Source of the DNA: Parapedobacter pyrenivorans
Lineage (GTDB): Bacteria > Bacteroidota > Bacteroidia > Sphingobacteriales > Sphingobacteriaceae
Direction of reading: 5' to 3'
Assembly: GCF_014636865.1 (NCBI RefSeq)
Contig: NZ_BMER01000007.1
Location: 192,921 to 256,920 of the forward strand
Length of the DNA: 64,000 nt
The notes beneath the pieces are model-generated. The model was not told the DNA's origin. It worked only from the letters and a program-made list of their open reading frames with translations, and did no database searches. The translations under genes were made by a program, and so were the position numbers. Every line of letters begins with the position of its first letter. Positions within the stretch are counted from its first letter, which is position 1. This document shows positions 26,288 to 35,011 of the stretch, piece by piece.

Positions 26288-27079
26288 TCACAATCCATTG
26301 GCACGTGCGGTAATCTCAGCGATATCCAGCACCTGTACTTCCTGTTCTTTCTCTTTGGCCTTGACGCCGTCGCGCAGCATGGTCATGCAGAATGGGCAGG
26401 CAGCGGCCACGATTTCGGGTTGCGTCTCCAACGCCTCTTCAATGCGTTCCACATGGATGTCCTTGTCGCCGTTCTCGGGTTCCTTAAACAGCTGGGCGCC
26501 ACCCGCCCCGCAGCACAGTCCGTTGCTCCGGCAGCGCTTCATCTCCACCAATTGGGCATCGAGGCTTTCAAGCGCTTTGCGCGGTGCTTCGTAAATCCCG
26601 TTTCCCCGTCCAAGGTAGCAGGGGTCATGGTAAGTGATGCGTCGCCCTTTGAACGACTCGCCGCCCTCGGCTTTCAGTTTACCCTCGTCGATTAATTGCT
26701 GGATCAATTGCGTATGGTGGATAACCGTATAGTGACCGCCGAGCGCCGGGTATTCGTTTTTGAGCGTATTGAAACAGTGCGGACAAGCCGTAACGATGCT
26801 TTTTATTTCATAACCGTCAAGCACCTGGATGTTTGCCATGGCTTGCATCTGGAAGAGAAACTCGTTGCCTGCACGCTTTGCCGGGTCGCCCGTACAGCTT
26901 TCTTCCGTACCCAAGATGGCGTATTTCATGCCTACATGCTGCAATATCTTACAGATATCACGCGTGATGCGCTGGGCGCGTTCATCAAAACTACCCGCGC
27001 AGCCTACCCAAAACAGGATATCAGGCGCTTCGCCCTTAGCCACCATCTCGGCCATCGTCGGTATCGTTAACTCAGTCAT
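26288..27079 (-). CDS. Cysteine-rich (CCG) domain Fe-S protein, HdrB/GlpC-like
   Basis: A 263-residue soluble protein with two CCG-type cysteine-rich domains: the first with VGCAGSFDERAQ and CPHCFNTLKNEYP, the second with HDPCYLGR, CCGAGGAQLF and CPFCMTML. In heterodisulfide reductase B and in GlpC/LutA-type proteins such domains carry an Fe-S cluster and pass electrons or act on thiols. The upstream gene is its membrane-bound 4Fe-4S partner, 34 bases away on the same strand, so the pair probably forms one quinone-linked redox complex. The donor and acceptor are unknown. A 7-bp tandem repeat runs up to the start codon. Confidence 0.9.
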   Translation of the reverse strand: MTELTIPTMAEMVAKGEAPDILFWVGCAGSFDERAQRITRDICKILQHVGMKYAILGTEESCTGDPAKRAGNEFLFQMQAMANIQVLDGYEIKSIVTACPHCFNTLKNEYPALGGHYTVIHHTQLIQQLIDEGKLKAEGGESFKGRRITYHDPCYLGRGNGIYEAPRKALESLDAQLVEMKRCRSNGLCCGAGGAQLFKEPENGDKDIHVERIEEALETQPEIVAAACPFCMTMLRDGVKAKEKEQEVQVLDIAEITARANGL

Positions 27080-27105
27080 TAGTAACTAGTACATAGTAGT
27101 TAGTA
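27080..27105. repeat. Heptanucleotide tandem repeat (TACTANN) before a start codon
   Basis: On the plus strand TAGTA occurs at 27080, 27087, 27094 and 27101, exactly 7 bases apart; in the gene's own direction this is four TACTANN units whose last copy runs into the ATG of the CCG gene. A very similar array precedes enolase at 46116. Confidence 0.75.
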
Positions 27106-27113
27106 TCTTCAAA

Positions 27114-28409
27114 TTATCCTTCGCGCCAATTCGCTCGGTCCGCCTGCGCATATTTCCACGGGGCGCCGTTGTTTTCCACATTGCCAAACATGGCGTTCAG
27201 GCTCGATGGTGCCCCGGATTCCTCCATGACGAGGTATCGCCTCATTTCGACGATGATTTCCAGTGGATTGATGTTTACCGGACAGGCTTCCACACAGGCA
27301 TTGCAGGTCGTGCAGGCCCAAAGTTCCTCTCGTGTGATGTAATCACCGAGTAGCGCCTTTCCATCATCTTGGAAGCCATTGTTTTTGCGTGCATTTTCGC
27401 CCACTTCCACCATGCGGTCGCGCGTGTCCATCATGATTTTGCGCGGTGACAGGAGTTTTCCCGTGATATTTGCCGGACAGACGGCCGTGCATCTTCCGCA
27501 TTCGGTGCATGTATAGGCCTCCAATAGGTTTTTCCAGGTCAGGTCCTGGACATCCTTCGCGCCGAAGTGGGCCGACGCATCTGATGGCTCAGGGGTGTAG
27601 GACGGGTCAAGCATGGCCTTCACTTCGTTGGTTACCTTACCCATATTCGTGAACCGTCCCTGTGGTTTCAGATTTGAAAAATAGGTGTTCGGAAATGCCA
27701 ATAGGATGTGCAAATGCTTGGAATAGGGGAGGTAGTTGAGAAACAGCAATACGCCAACGATGTGGAACCACCAGCAGAAGCGCTCGATGCTGATGAGCGC
27801 CATAGCGCCATCGGGAAGCAAGGGAAGTAACCAAGAGCTTATTGGAAACGAGCCCCCCGGTGTATAATGGGGGGCACCCAGCGACTGGAGTTTGTAATCA
27901 GCCGCATTCATCGTGAGAAAAGCCACCATCAACAGGATTTCGGCGACGAGAATCAAGTTTGCATCGGTTCGCGGCCACGGGGTCATCTCCTTGCCAAAGA
28001 AGCGCCTTACCCGGGCAATATTACGCCGGGCAAGGAAAATCACGCATCCTGCCAACACACTGAAGGCAAGCCATTCAAAAGCTCCGATGAGAAAGGCGTA
28101 GAAAGCACCGGCGCCGGCAAAGATGCGGTGTGTGCCGAAAAGACCATCGATGACAATTTCGAGCATCTCGATATTGATGATACAGAACCCCAAATACACG
28201 AATAGGTGCAATAGCGCTGCAAATGGGCGCTTGAACATTTTTTTTTGGCCAAAGGCAACCAGCAACATGGTTTTTAACCGCTTGGCGGGTTGATCGTTGC
28301 GCTTTTCATCCCGACCCATCCGGATATTCCGAATGATAACCCGGGCGTTGCGGGTAACCAATGCCAACGCTGCAAGCAGCAATATCCCGAAAATCAGTTG
28401 GCTTACCAT
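27114..28409 (-). CDS. Membrane-bound 4Fe-4S dicluster protein, HdrC/NarI-like
   Basis: A 431-residue inner-membrane protein. The N-terminal ~260 residues hold about six helices of a cytochrome-b-like or respiratory-gamma-subunit type, with histidines in the helices (LHLFVYLGFC, FHIVGVLLFL, YSKHLHILLA). The C-terminal part carries two ferredoxin clusters: CTECGRCTAVCPAN (around residue 305) and CTTCNACVEACPVN (around 365). The architecture fits electron transfer between quinone and the soluble CCG partner downstream. This two-gene unit is widespread in Bacteroidota but has no defined substrate. A promoter with a 19-base spacer lies upstream. Confidence 0.9.
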   Translation of the reverse strand: MVSQLIFGILLLAALALVTRNARVIIRNIRMGRDEKRNDQPAKRLKTMLLVAFGQKKMFKRPFAALLHLFVYLGFCIINIEMLEIVIDGLFGTHRIFAGAGAFYAFLIGAFEWLAFSVLAGCVIFLARRNIARVRRFFGKEMTPWPRTDANLILVAEILLMVAFLTMNAADYKLQSLGAPHYTPGGSFPISSWLLPLLPDGAMALISIERFCWWFHIVGVLLFLNYLPYSKHLHILLAFPNTYFSNLKPQGRFTNMGKVTNEVKAMLDPSYTPEPSDASAHFGAKDVQDLTWKNLLEAYTCTECGRCTAVCPANITGKLLSPRKIMMDTRDRMVEVGENARKNNGFQDDGKALLGDYITREELWACTTCNACVEACPVNINPLEIIVEMRRYLVMEESGAPSSLNAMFGNVENNGAPWKYAQADRANWREG

Positions 28410-28426
28410 TACTTTTTGGTTTAATA

Positions 28427-28457
28427 CGAAATTACGGAATTAAAATTACTATGCAAG
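28427..28457 (-). promoter_or_regulatory. Promoter for the Fe-S redox gene pair
   Basis: On the minus strand: CTTG (28454-28457), a 19-base spacer, then TAATTTCG (28427-28434), one mismatch from TAnnTTTG, 17 bases before the start of the membrane Fe-S gene. Confidence 0.45.
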
Positions 28458-28507
28458 CATAATAAATTATTTAGAGGGATTTTAAGATTGATCGGCTAAG
28501 GCGCAAT

Positions 28508-28539
28508 AAAAAAAGCGGAATGTACACACATTCCGCTTT
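28508..28539 (-). terminator. Rho-independent terminator of the OmpH/BamA gene block
   Basis: AAAGCGGAATGT (28512-28523) pairs perfectly with ACATTCCGCTTT (28528-28539) around a 4-base loop. On the minus strand the stem is followed by a run of T (the seven A at 28508-28514). It lies 22 bases after the last OmpH stop. Confidence 0.88.
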
Positions 28540-28561
28540 AGCTTTTTTAGTTAACCCGGTA

Positions 28562-29137
28562 TTAGGGGTTTGTCGGGGCTGCCGCCGGCGTCGTGTTAGC
28601 AATTCCCAATTTGGTTTTGACATCGGCCGTCAAATCGTCACCACCCGCGAAATAGGGGAGGCCCGCATTGGCGATATCAAAAACGTATGCATACCCTTTT
28701 TCCTTGGCTACACTTTGTACGGCTGTGTTGGCTTTTTGGAAAATCGGAGCAAACAACTCTTCTTGCTTTTTTTGCAATTCCTGCTGGGCAACTTGTTGCT
28801 GTTCGTTTATGCGACGCTCAATTTCCTGTACCTGTGTACTAAGGGCCTGTAACTGGGTGTCGATCGAATCTGCATTGGCTTCGCTACGGTTCCGTTGTAG
28901 ATCCTGAGCAGCTGTTATTTTTTTCTGATATTCGCCTGCCATGCCTTGCAGCTCTGTTTCTTTGGTCTTTTGCAGGTTCTCGAATTCCGCATTGGCGGTT
29001 TTGAATTCGGGCATGGCCTGGATGATGTCAGTTGAATTGACATGGCCGATCTTCTGCTGCGCACTTACGAGTCCGGTTGATAAAAACAGCACCGCAACCA
29101 CCACTCCACCTTTAAACAATTTTTTCATGCTATCCAT
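28562..29137 (-). CDS. OmpH/Skp-family periplasmic chaperone (distal copy)
   Basis: A 191-residue exported protein with a signal peptide ending at VSAQ and a Skp-type body: KIGHVNSTDIIQAMPEF, a long charged helical arm (about residues 55-130, rich in E, Q and K) and a C-terminal YAYVFDIANAG. Skp-type trimers hold unfolded outer-membrane proteins in the periplasm on the way to BamA. The C-terminus ends in an Ala/Pro-rich tail. It is the last gene of the envelope block, downstream of a second OmpH gene and bamA, and is followed by a strong terminator. M4 is an alternative start. Confidence 0.9.
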   Translation of the reverse strand: MDSMKKLFKGGVVVAVLFLSTGLVSAQQKIGHVNSTDIIQAMPEFKTANAEFENLQKTKETELQGMAGEYQKKITAAQDLQRNRSEANADSIDTQLQALSTQVQEIERRINEQQQVAQQELQKKQEELFAPIFQKANTAVQSVAKEKGYAYVFDIANAGLPYFAGGDDLTADVKTKLGIANTTPAAAPTNP

Positions 29138-29242
29138 TTTGATTTTTACTTGTTGTTGAGGAGAATCTTACCACCCCTCCATTGTGATTATAAGGTTATT
29201 TTTAATTTACGTTTAAAAAGTTGCGCAATGATACAAAACGGA

Positions 29243-29788
29243 TTACTTATCCGCAAGTGAAGGATCGGGTTTATATCCTAATTTGGTGATGATATCATTG
29301 CTTTTGTCCAATTTTGGATTGGCATAGAGAAAGGTAACTTCGCTGCCCTTATCCAGCACGATATCCAGACTTTGGTCGGTAGCAATGGTTTGTATCGCTT
29401 GGGCCACACGGTCCTGTATCGGTTTGACGAGTTTGACACGTTCTTGGAAAAGATCGCCCTCAAACCCGAATTTCTGCCGCTGGAATTCCCGTGCCTCCTG
29501 CTCCTTGAGTACGATCTCGTCTTCCCGTTTCCTACGCATTTCTTCACTAAGCAATACCTGATCCTCTTGGTACGACTTATACAATTTTTCGATATCCGCA
29601 AAACGGCTATCAACCTCTTCCTGCCATTGTACCGAAAGGGCATCCAATTGCTTTTGAGCAGCGAGGTACTCGGGTATATGTTTCAGAATATATTCCGTAT
29701 CCACATAAGCAAACCGTTGGGCAAAAGTCGCTGAGGAGGCTACCACAGACAGGACAACTACTCCGATTATTTTTTTCATGCTCATCAT
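29243..29788 (-). CDS. OmpH/Skp-family periplasmic chaperone (proximal copy)
   Basis: A 181-residue exported OmpH-family protein: signal peptide to ATFAQ, the conserved FAYVDTEYILKHIPEY, a coiled arm between about residues 55 and 125 (VQWQEEVDSRFADIEKLY) and the C-terminal LDIVLDKGSEVTFLYANP typical of the family. It directly follows bamA and precedes a second, divergent OmpH copy, which suggests a paired set of chaperones for outer-membrane protein delivery. Two further Met codons within the first four residues make the exact start uncertain by up to 9 bases. Confidence 0.9.
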   Translation of the reverse strand: MMSMKKIIGVVVLSVVASSATFAQRFAYVDTEYILKHIPEYLAAQKQLDALSVQWQEEVDSRFADIEKLYKSYQEDQVLLSEEMRRKREDEIVLKEQEAREFQRQKFGFEGDLFQERVKLVKPIQDRVAQAIQTIATDQSLDIVLDKGSEVTFLYANPKLDKSNDIITKLGYKPDPSLADK

Positions 29789-29850
29789 TTTTATACTTCG
29801 TGTTGGTCTACAACTGCAAAAGTAATTCCATTTTTTAAATATCGTGTATA

Positions 29851-32406
29851 TTAATTGAACCCGCCCATTTGCTGCATGATGCTAAACGTAAAATTTTGCC
29901 GCCAGGTGCTGGAGGGCACACCCGGTATCGGGTCGAACGCGTGACCATAGTCGATGCCGAGCAATCCGAAGATAGGGAGGAATATACGTGCACCCACACC
30001 CACCGAACGGCGTACCTTGAACGGATTGAAATCCCGGAAATTATTCCACGTATTACCGCCTTCGGCAAAAGCCAGTACGAATACGGTGGCCTGGTCATTC
30101 AGCATCACCGGATGGCGCAGTTCCAATTGGTATTTATTGTAAATGGGACTACCCGAATTGCGCGCAATATTGACATCGGCACCATCGGGTATCACCATGC
30201 CGTTGGCATAGCCCCGCATGGCGATAATCTCAGACCCTTGCAGGAAGTCGAAGCCCATCATCCCATCGCCACCGAGTTTGAACCGCTCGAAAGCAGATTG
30301 GCCGGTGACGCTATTGTATGAACCCAGGAAGCCGAATTGCGCTTGTGCTTTAAGTACCAGTTTACCGGCAATCCGGGTATACCATTGGGAATCGAATTTC
30401 CACTTGTGGTATTCCGTCCACTTGTACCGTTCATCATTTGGCGCGGTGGGGTAGTTGATGTTGTTGAAACTGGAATACGGCGGCGTCACCTGTACGGTGA
30501 ACTTGATGTGTGAGCCCGAAGTAGGGTATATCGGCGCATCCACCGAGTTACGGCTGATTTCCTGCGTGAGGTTGATGTTGTAGGATGTTCCGTTTTCAAA
30601 TAGGAACCCCGGATAGTTCTGTAATTTATACTGCTGGAAGCCCAACGAATAGTTCAACTGGAAATAGTTGTCGGGCCATTGCAGCCGCTTGCCCAAGCTT
30701 ACGGTCACCCCGTTCATCCAGATCCGGTTCAGATCCTCGTCGGCGGCGATTTGACGGCCACTCCAGTAATCAAAACCACCAAACGACGAAGACGACGTAA
30801 ATGCGCTGACGCCGAAGTATATCGGCTTCTTACCGCCCAGCCAGGGTTCCGAAAAGGAGAAGCTATAGGATTGGTAGCGCTTGCCACTGGTTTGCCCGCG
30901 GATACTCAATTTCTGCCCGTCACCTCTGGGCAGGGGCTTCCACGCTGTTCTATCAAAAATATTGCGGGTAGAGAAGTTGTTGAAGGAAAGCCCCAATGTA
31001 CCGATGACCTGGCCTGCGCCGAAGCCACCGGAGAGCTCCACCTGGTCGGCAGGTTTTTCGACCACGTTATATTCGATATCCACGGTCCCGTCCGAATGGT
31101 TGAGGTTGGTGGGAACCGGATTGGTTTTCTGTTCGTCAAAGTTACCCAGTTGGGCAATTTGGCGTGTACTGCGCATCAGCAGCTCCTTGGAGAATTTCTG
31201 GCCCGGCTTGGTGTGTATTTCACGCAACAATACGCGGTCGTTGGTCACATCGTTGCCTTTCAGGATAATGTTGTTGATTGTAAACTGAGCACCTTCGTAG
31301 ATGCGCAGGTCCATATCGATGGTGTCGTTGTAGATCCGGGTTTGGACAGGATCTACCGTAAAGGTGAGGTAGCCGTCATTGAGGTATAGCGACGAGATAT
31401 CATCGCTGTTTCGGGTTGGGCCCATCAGCTTGGTGGTCAGCTTTTCCTCGCTGAACACTTCGCCTTTTTTAATGCCCAGAATAACATTCAGGATGGAATC
31501 CGAATACTTGGCGTTGCCCTGCCAGGCAATGTTACCGATGTAATATTTTGGCCCTTCATACAGATCGATATCCACGATGACATTCCGGTTGTTGTATTTG
31601 TAGAAGGTATCCCTGAGGATTTCCGCATCGCGGTATCCCTGATCATGCAGTTTGGCGATGAGCTTTTCTTTGGCTTCCTTGTATTTTTCTTCTTTGAATT
31701 TGCCCGGCCCGGTAACCCGCCACCACGTACGCTGCCGGACGCCTTTGAAGAACTTACGGAGCTGACGCTGGGAAAATGTTTCGTTGCCGGTGAAATTGAT
31801 GCGATGGGCCCGCACCTTGCGGTTTCGGTCTACATTGACCACCAAAATCTGGTTGTTTACCTGGGCGGAGTCTTTTACGGGTGCCATGGTGATTTCGGGA
31901 TACAGGTACCCCTTTTCACTCAAGTAGCGCGTAATGGTATTCCGCGTAGTATTCATCAGGTTCTGGTTGACGATCTTACCGGTGTTTTCGTTGAGCTTTT
32001 TGCGTACATCCTCGGTTTGCGTCTTGCTGAGCCCCTCGATATCAATCCGGGTGAGGCGGGGACGCTCCACGACATGAATATTGAAGAAAATCGAATCACC
32101 CTTTACCGCATCGGCATAAAGCTTTACATCGTCGAATAAACCCTGGTCCATCAGGTTTTTTACTACGTTTGACGTTGCATCACTCGGTACTTCAATGCGT
32201 GATCCCACGACCAATTTGGAGATGGTGATGAGTACATCATTGTCAAGGTATTCCGTGCCACTTACCGAGATTCCGCCGATGATGTAATTCTGGGGGTTGA
32301 GGTAGCTGAATTCATCAGAATCGCCTACGGGTATTCCGCGTTGTTGAGCAGTGGTTGTCCTTGCTGCCAATATGGTAATGAGTATAAAAAAGAGTATTCG
32401 CTTCAT
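29851..32406 (-). CDS. bamA: Outer membrane protein assembly factor BamA
   Basis: An 851-residue Omp85-family protein. A signal peptide (to about residue 21) is followed by several POTRA domains up to about residue 430 (repeats such as GDSIFFNIHVVERPRLTRI, NRNVIVDIDLYEGPKYYIG and TIDMDLRIYEGAQFTINNI) and a 16-strand barrel that contains the YSFSFSEPWLGGKKP segment and the lid-type motif around SVGVGARIFLPIFGLLGIDYG. It inserts beta-barrel proteins into the outer membrane. It lies between uppS upstream and two OmpH chaperone genes downstream, an order conserved in Bacteroidota. Confidence 0.96.
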   Translation of the reverse strand: MKRILFFILITILAARTTTAQQRGIPVGDSDEFSYLNPQNYIIGGISVSGTEYLDNDVLITISKLVVGSRIEVPSDATSNVVKNLMDQGLFDDVKLYADAVKGDSIFFNIHVVERPRLTRIDIEGLSKTQTEDVRKKLNENTGKIVNQNLMNTTRNTITRYLSEKGYLYPEITMAPVKDSAQVNNQILVVNVDRNRKVRAHRINFTGNETFSQRQLRKFFKGVRQRTWWRVTGPGKFKEEKYKEAKEKLIAKLHDQGYRDAEILRDTFYKYNNRNVIVDIDLYEGPKYYIGNIAWQGNAKYSDSILNVILGIKKGEVFSEEKLTTKLMGPTRNSDDISSLYLNDGYLTFTVDPVQTRIYNDTIDMDLRIYEGAQFTINNIILKGNDVTNDRVLLREIHTKPGQKFSKELLMRSTRQIAQLGNFDEQKTNPVPTNLNHSDGTVDIEYNVVEKPADQVELSGGFGAGQVIGTLGLSFNNFSTRNIFDRTAWKPLPRGDGQKLSIRGQTSGKRYQSYSFSFSEPWLGGKKPIYFGVSAFTSSSSFGGFDYWSGRQIAADEDLNRIWMNGVTVSLGKRLQWPDNYFQLNYSLGFQQYKLQNYPGFLFENGTSYNINLTQEISRNSVDAPIYPTSGSHIKFTVQVTPPYSSFNNINYPTAPNDERYKWTEYHKWKFDSQWYTRIAGKLVLKAQAQFGFLGSYNSVTGQSAFERFKLGGDGMMGFDFLQGSEIIAMRGYANGMVIPDGADVNIARNSGSPIYNKYQLELRHPVMLNDQATVFVLAFAEGGNTWNNFRDFNPFKVRRSVGVGARIFLPIFGLLGIDYGHAFDPIPGVPSSTWRQNFTFSIMQQMGGFN

Positions 32407-32463
32407 CTATCTAATTTATCGCCGCTAAAGTACGTCAAACAGTTGTTAATTTTTGTTAAAAGG

Positions 32464-33207
32464 TTATTTTGCTAATTGTTCGCTAGTTAATCCGAAACGC
32501 CGCTCGCGACTTTGGTAGGTGACTATGGCCTCAAAAAGGTCATTCCTCCTGAATTCAGGCCACATTTTTTCGGTGAAGTACAGCTCTGCATAAGCCAATT
32601 GCCAGAGCAGGTAATTGCTGATGCGTTGCTCACCGCTCGTCCGGATCATAAGTTCGGGGTCGGGCATGCCCCGGGTGGCAAGGTGTTGCGCAAATCGCTC
32701 TTCATTGATGTCGTTCGGGTTAATACGGCCTGTTTGGGCTTCCTGTGCCAGTTGCCGCGCCGCCTCCGTAATTTCCCACCGGGCGCTGTAGCTCAGCGCC
32801 AGCGTCAATGTACAATTGTCGTTTTCTGCCGTTTTGCGCATCGCTTCCTGAAGGCGGTCGTTGGCTTTGGTGGGCAGTTGTCCGAGGTTGCCGATGGCAC
32901 GGAGTTTTACACCATTATCCATCAGCGTTTTGGTTTCTTTACTGATCGTATTGATCAAAAGCTCCATCAAAGCAGATACCTCCAGCTTCGGGCGGTTCCA
33001 ATTTTCCGTCGAAAACGCATACAGGGTAAGGTATTTGACGCCGATTTCCACTGCACCTTCTACCGTATCCCGTACGGCCGCTACCCCGTTTTTGTGACCA
33101 AATACACGCAGTTTGCCACGCTCTTTGGCCCATCGTCCGTTGCCATCCATGATAATGGCCACATGTTGGGGTAGCCGCGTTTTATCAATCGTTTGCTTGA
33201 TGTCCAT
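32464..33207 (-). CDS. uppS: Isoprenyl transferase (undecaprenyl diphosphate synthase)
   Basis: A 247-residue cis-prenyltransferase (EC 2.5.1.31), which makes the C55 lipid carrier for peptidoglycan and surface glycans. The catalytic Asp is D21 in IIMDGNGRWAKERG; GHKNG, YAFSTENWNRP and the C-terminal MIRTSGEQRISNYL with LAYAELYF are intact. The protein is cytoplasmic and has the normal length. It is co-directional with the PorG-like gene upstream and bamA downstream, so lipid-carrier supply and outer-membrane assembly are expressed together. Confidence 0.96.
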   Translation of the reverse strand: MDIKQTIDKTRLPQHVAIIMDGNGRWAKERGKLRVFGHKNGVAAVRDTVEGAVEIGVKYLTLYAFSTENWNRPKLEVSALMELLINTISKETKTLMDNGVKLRAIGNLGQLPTKANDRLQEAMRKTAENDNCTLTLALSYSARWEITEAARQLAQEAQTGRINPNDINEERFAQHLATRGMPDPELMIRTSGEQRISNYLLWQLAYAELYFTEKMWPEFRRNDLFEAIVTYQSRERRFGLTSEQLAK

Positions 33208-33244
33208 CCTTAATTTGGGGCAAAGTTAATATTTTTTTGAGGAG

Positions 33245-34072
33245 TTACTGCCATTCTGGGCATCCTCCTTTAAAGATGGTGTAAGATAAGGTGAATCCAG
33301 CGATCATGTAGGAATCGTAGGGGCGGCCATCGCCACGTTGTCCAACCGGCTGGGCGGCGTTTGCAGCATTGCGATAAGCCAGGTACTGCCAGTCGGTCAC
33401 GGACAGCTGTGCTGGCAGACGCGGTGGCGGCTGGGTCGGGTAGTTCCCGCTTACGTCATCCAGGTAGTCGGTCAGTGCCAAGCGATAGCCCACTTCCATG
33501 CCGATAGACCACGGGCCCCTTAAGTTGTATTTAAAACCTGCTCCGAAAGGGATCGAGAAGGCATATTTCGGATAGGGAACGTGATTATCCATATCGTGGT
33601 ATTCGGTCTGCATATCCCGGAGCTTCACCTTCCGGGGCGTTTCCCCGATTATGTAAGGTAAGTACCATTTCGGATCGAAGGATATTCCCCCCACCCCGGC
33701 AAAGATGTAAGGCGTGTACACGATCCGGCCCCGTTGCGGTAGCCATTTAAAGAAATTGAAATCAACCAGTACGGCGGCTTCCTTTACCGATCCGAAAAAA
33801 CCCAGGTTGCGCTCAACACGCTGCTGCACCTTTGAGTTTCCATCATAGGCAAATAGGTTGGCATATGCAAAATTACCCCGGATGCCCCATGTATGGTTGA
33901 GGTTATACTTTATCGAGGCCCCTGCAGCCCAATCATTGAACGCCAAAGGGTTTTCCGGGTTCAGGTCGCCCATGTAACCGGAAGTTCCGCCCAGCAAGCT
34001 AAATTCCCACTCCTGTGCGGAGACGGTTGAAAGCCCGAAAAAAAGGAGTAGCGTTACAATTCGGCTAAGCAC
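33245..34072 (-). CDS. PorG-like outer-membrane barrel protein (DUF6089)
   Basis: A 275-residue exported protein: signal peptide to VSAQ, then a barrel beginning EWEFSLLGGTSGYMGDLNP, which is the DUF6089/PorG start. Inner features include FFKWLPQRGRIVYTPYIFAG and YKFGF-type strands (ending in FTLSYTIFKGGCPEWQ). In Porphyromonas, PorG belongs to the type IX secretion system outer-membrane part, and its gene also lies next to uppS and bamA; that comparison is from memory. The window contains a protein with a gliding-type C-terminal domain, so a T9SS function is plausible. It sits between nadK and uppS on the same strand. Confidence 0.8.
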   Translation of the reverse strand: MLSRIVTLLLFFGLSTVSAQEWEFSLLGGTSGYMGDLNPENPLAFNDWAAGASIKYNLNHTWGIRGNFAYANLFAYDGNSKVQQRVERNLGFFGSVKEAAVLVDFNFFKWLPQRGRIVYTPYIFAGVGGISFDPKWYLPYIIGETPRKVKLRDMQTEYHDMDNHVPYPKYAFSIPFGAGFKYNLRGPWSIGMEVGYRLALTDYLDDVSGNYPTQPPPRLPAQLSVTDWQYLAYRNAANAAQPVGQRGDGRPYDSYMIAGFTLSYTIFKGGCPEWQ

Positions 34073-34119
34073 AATATTGGCAGTGTTATTTAAAAGTCGG
34101 TAAAGATAGGGATTTTAGG

Positions 34120-35007
34120 TTAATAATTACGGGCATCCAAACCCCACAACAGTTTATTGCGCAGTGTAGAAAAGTAGCGGTAATTTTTCAGGCGGATGAG
34201 GTTTGCCTGATAATGGGCCCTGCGCACGGTCAGCCGGATATCCGTCGACACCGATGTGGTTTTGGAATCGCATGAAAGCAGAAATTTTGCACTTCTGCTT
34301 TCAATTTCGAGGTGGAGCTCCACATTGTCCGAAATAACCACCGGCCGTACATTCAGGTTGTGCGGCGAGATGGGTGTAATGACAAAATTGCCACTGCCGG
34401 GCATGAGGATAGGCCCCCCGCAGCTGAGCGAGTAGGCGGTGGAGCCGGTGGGAGTGGCCACAATGATGCCATCCGCCCAATACGCATTCAGCAACTCCCC
34501 GTCTACATAAGCACTTACCGTAATCATGGCCGAACTGTCGGACTTGAATAGCGTCACATCGTTGAGGGCGAAATGGTTCCCGTCAAACAGCGCAGCCTGT
34601 TTGGATTCCACTGCCAGCAACGTCCGTTTTTGGATGTTGTAATCACCCGAAAAGATAGCTTCCATGGAAGCGTCGATATCATCCTTGCTGATGTCTGCCA
34701 AAAATCCCAGCCTGCCGAAATTGATGCCCGCTACCGGTATGCCCGACTCGCCCACGATCGAAACCGCCGCCAGCATCGTGCCGTCTCCGCCCAAGCTGAG
34801 CATGAAGCCGACATCTTTGGGCAACTGTTCCTTTGTGTTATAGGTGTGCAATTGCCTGGGGAACGCCACCTGCTGCTGCTCCAAAAACCTGTGGAAGTCA
34901 CCAAATATCCAAAGTTCCGTATCCCGGGCAATCAGGGAATCGAACAGATGCTGAACATAAGGAATCACCGATGGCTGGAATTCCCTTCCGTAAACCGCTA
35001 TCTTCAT
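34120..35007 (-). CDS. nadK: NAD kinase
   Basis: A 295-residue ATP-NAD kinase (EC 2.7.1.23), which makes NADP. The GGDGTM catalytic motif is at 73-78 (SLGGDGTMLAAV) and the NAD-binding DGIIVATPTGSTAYSLSCGG segment lies in the second half. A GTG one codon upstream could also serve, but the ATG at 35007 is preferred. The gene begins 4 bases after the stop of the CBS-domain gene, so translation is likely coupled. It is the second gene of the envelope block. Confidence 0.95.
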   Translation of the reverse strand: MKIAVYGREFQPSVIPYVQHLFDSLIARDTELWIFGDFHRFLEQQQVAFPRQLHTYNTKEQLPKDVGFMLSLGGDGTMLAAVSIVGESGIPVAGINFGRLGFLADISKDDIDASMEAIFSGDYNIQKRTLLAVESKQAALFDGNHFALNDVTLFKSDSSAMITVSAYVDGELLNAYWADGIIVATPTGSTAYSLSCGGPILMPGSGNFVITPISPHNLNVRPVVISDNVELHLEIESRSAKFLLSCDSKTTSVSTDIRLTVRRAHYQANLIRLKNYRYFSTLRNKLLWGLDARNY

Positions 35008-35011
35008 CACG

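Noticed and set aside
29869-31389. Long plus-strand frames opposite bamA (such as 30679-31389)
   Set aside because: They are antisense shadows of the BamA gene, with low-complexity, non-family translations.
32512-33174. 220-codon plus-strand frame opposite uppS
   Set aside because: Shadow of a highly conserved gene in the opposite frame; no recognisable domain or own start signals.
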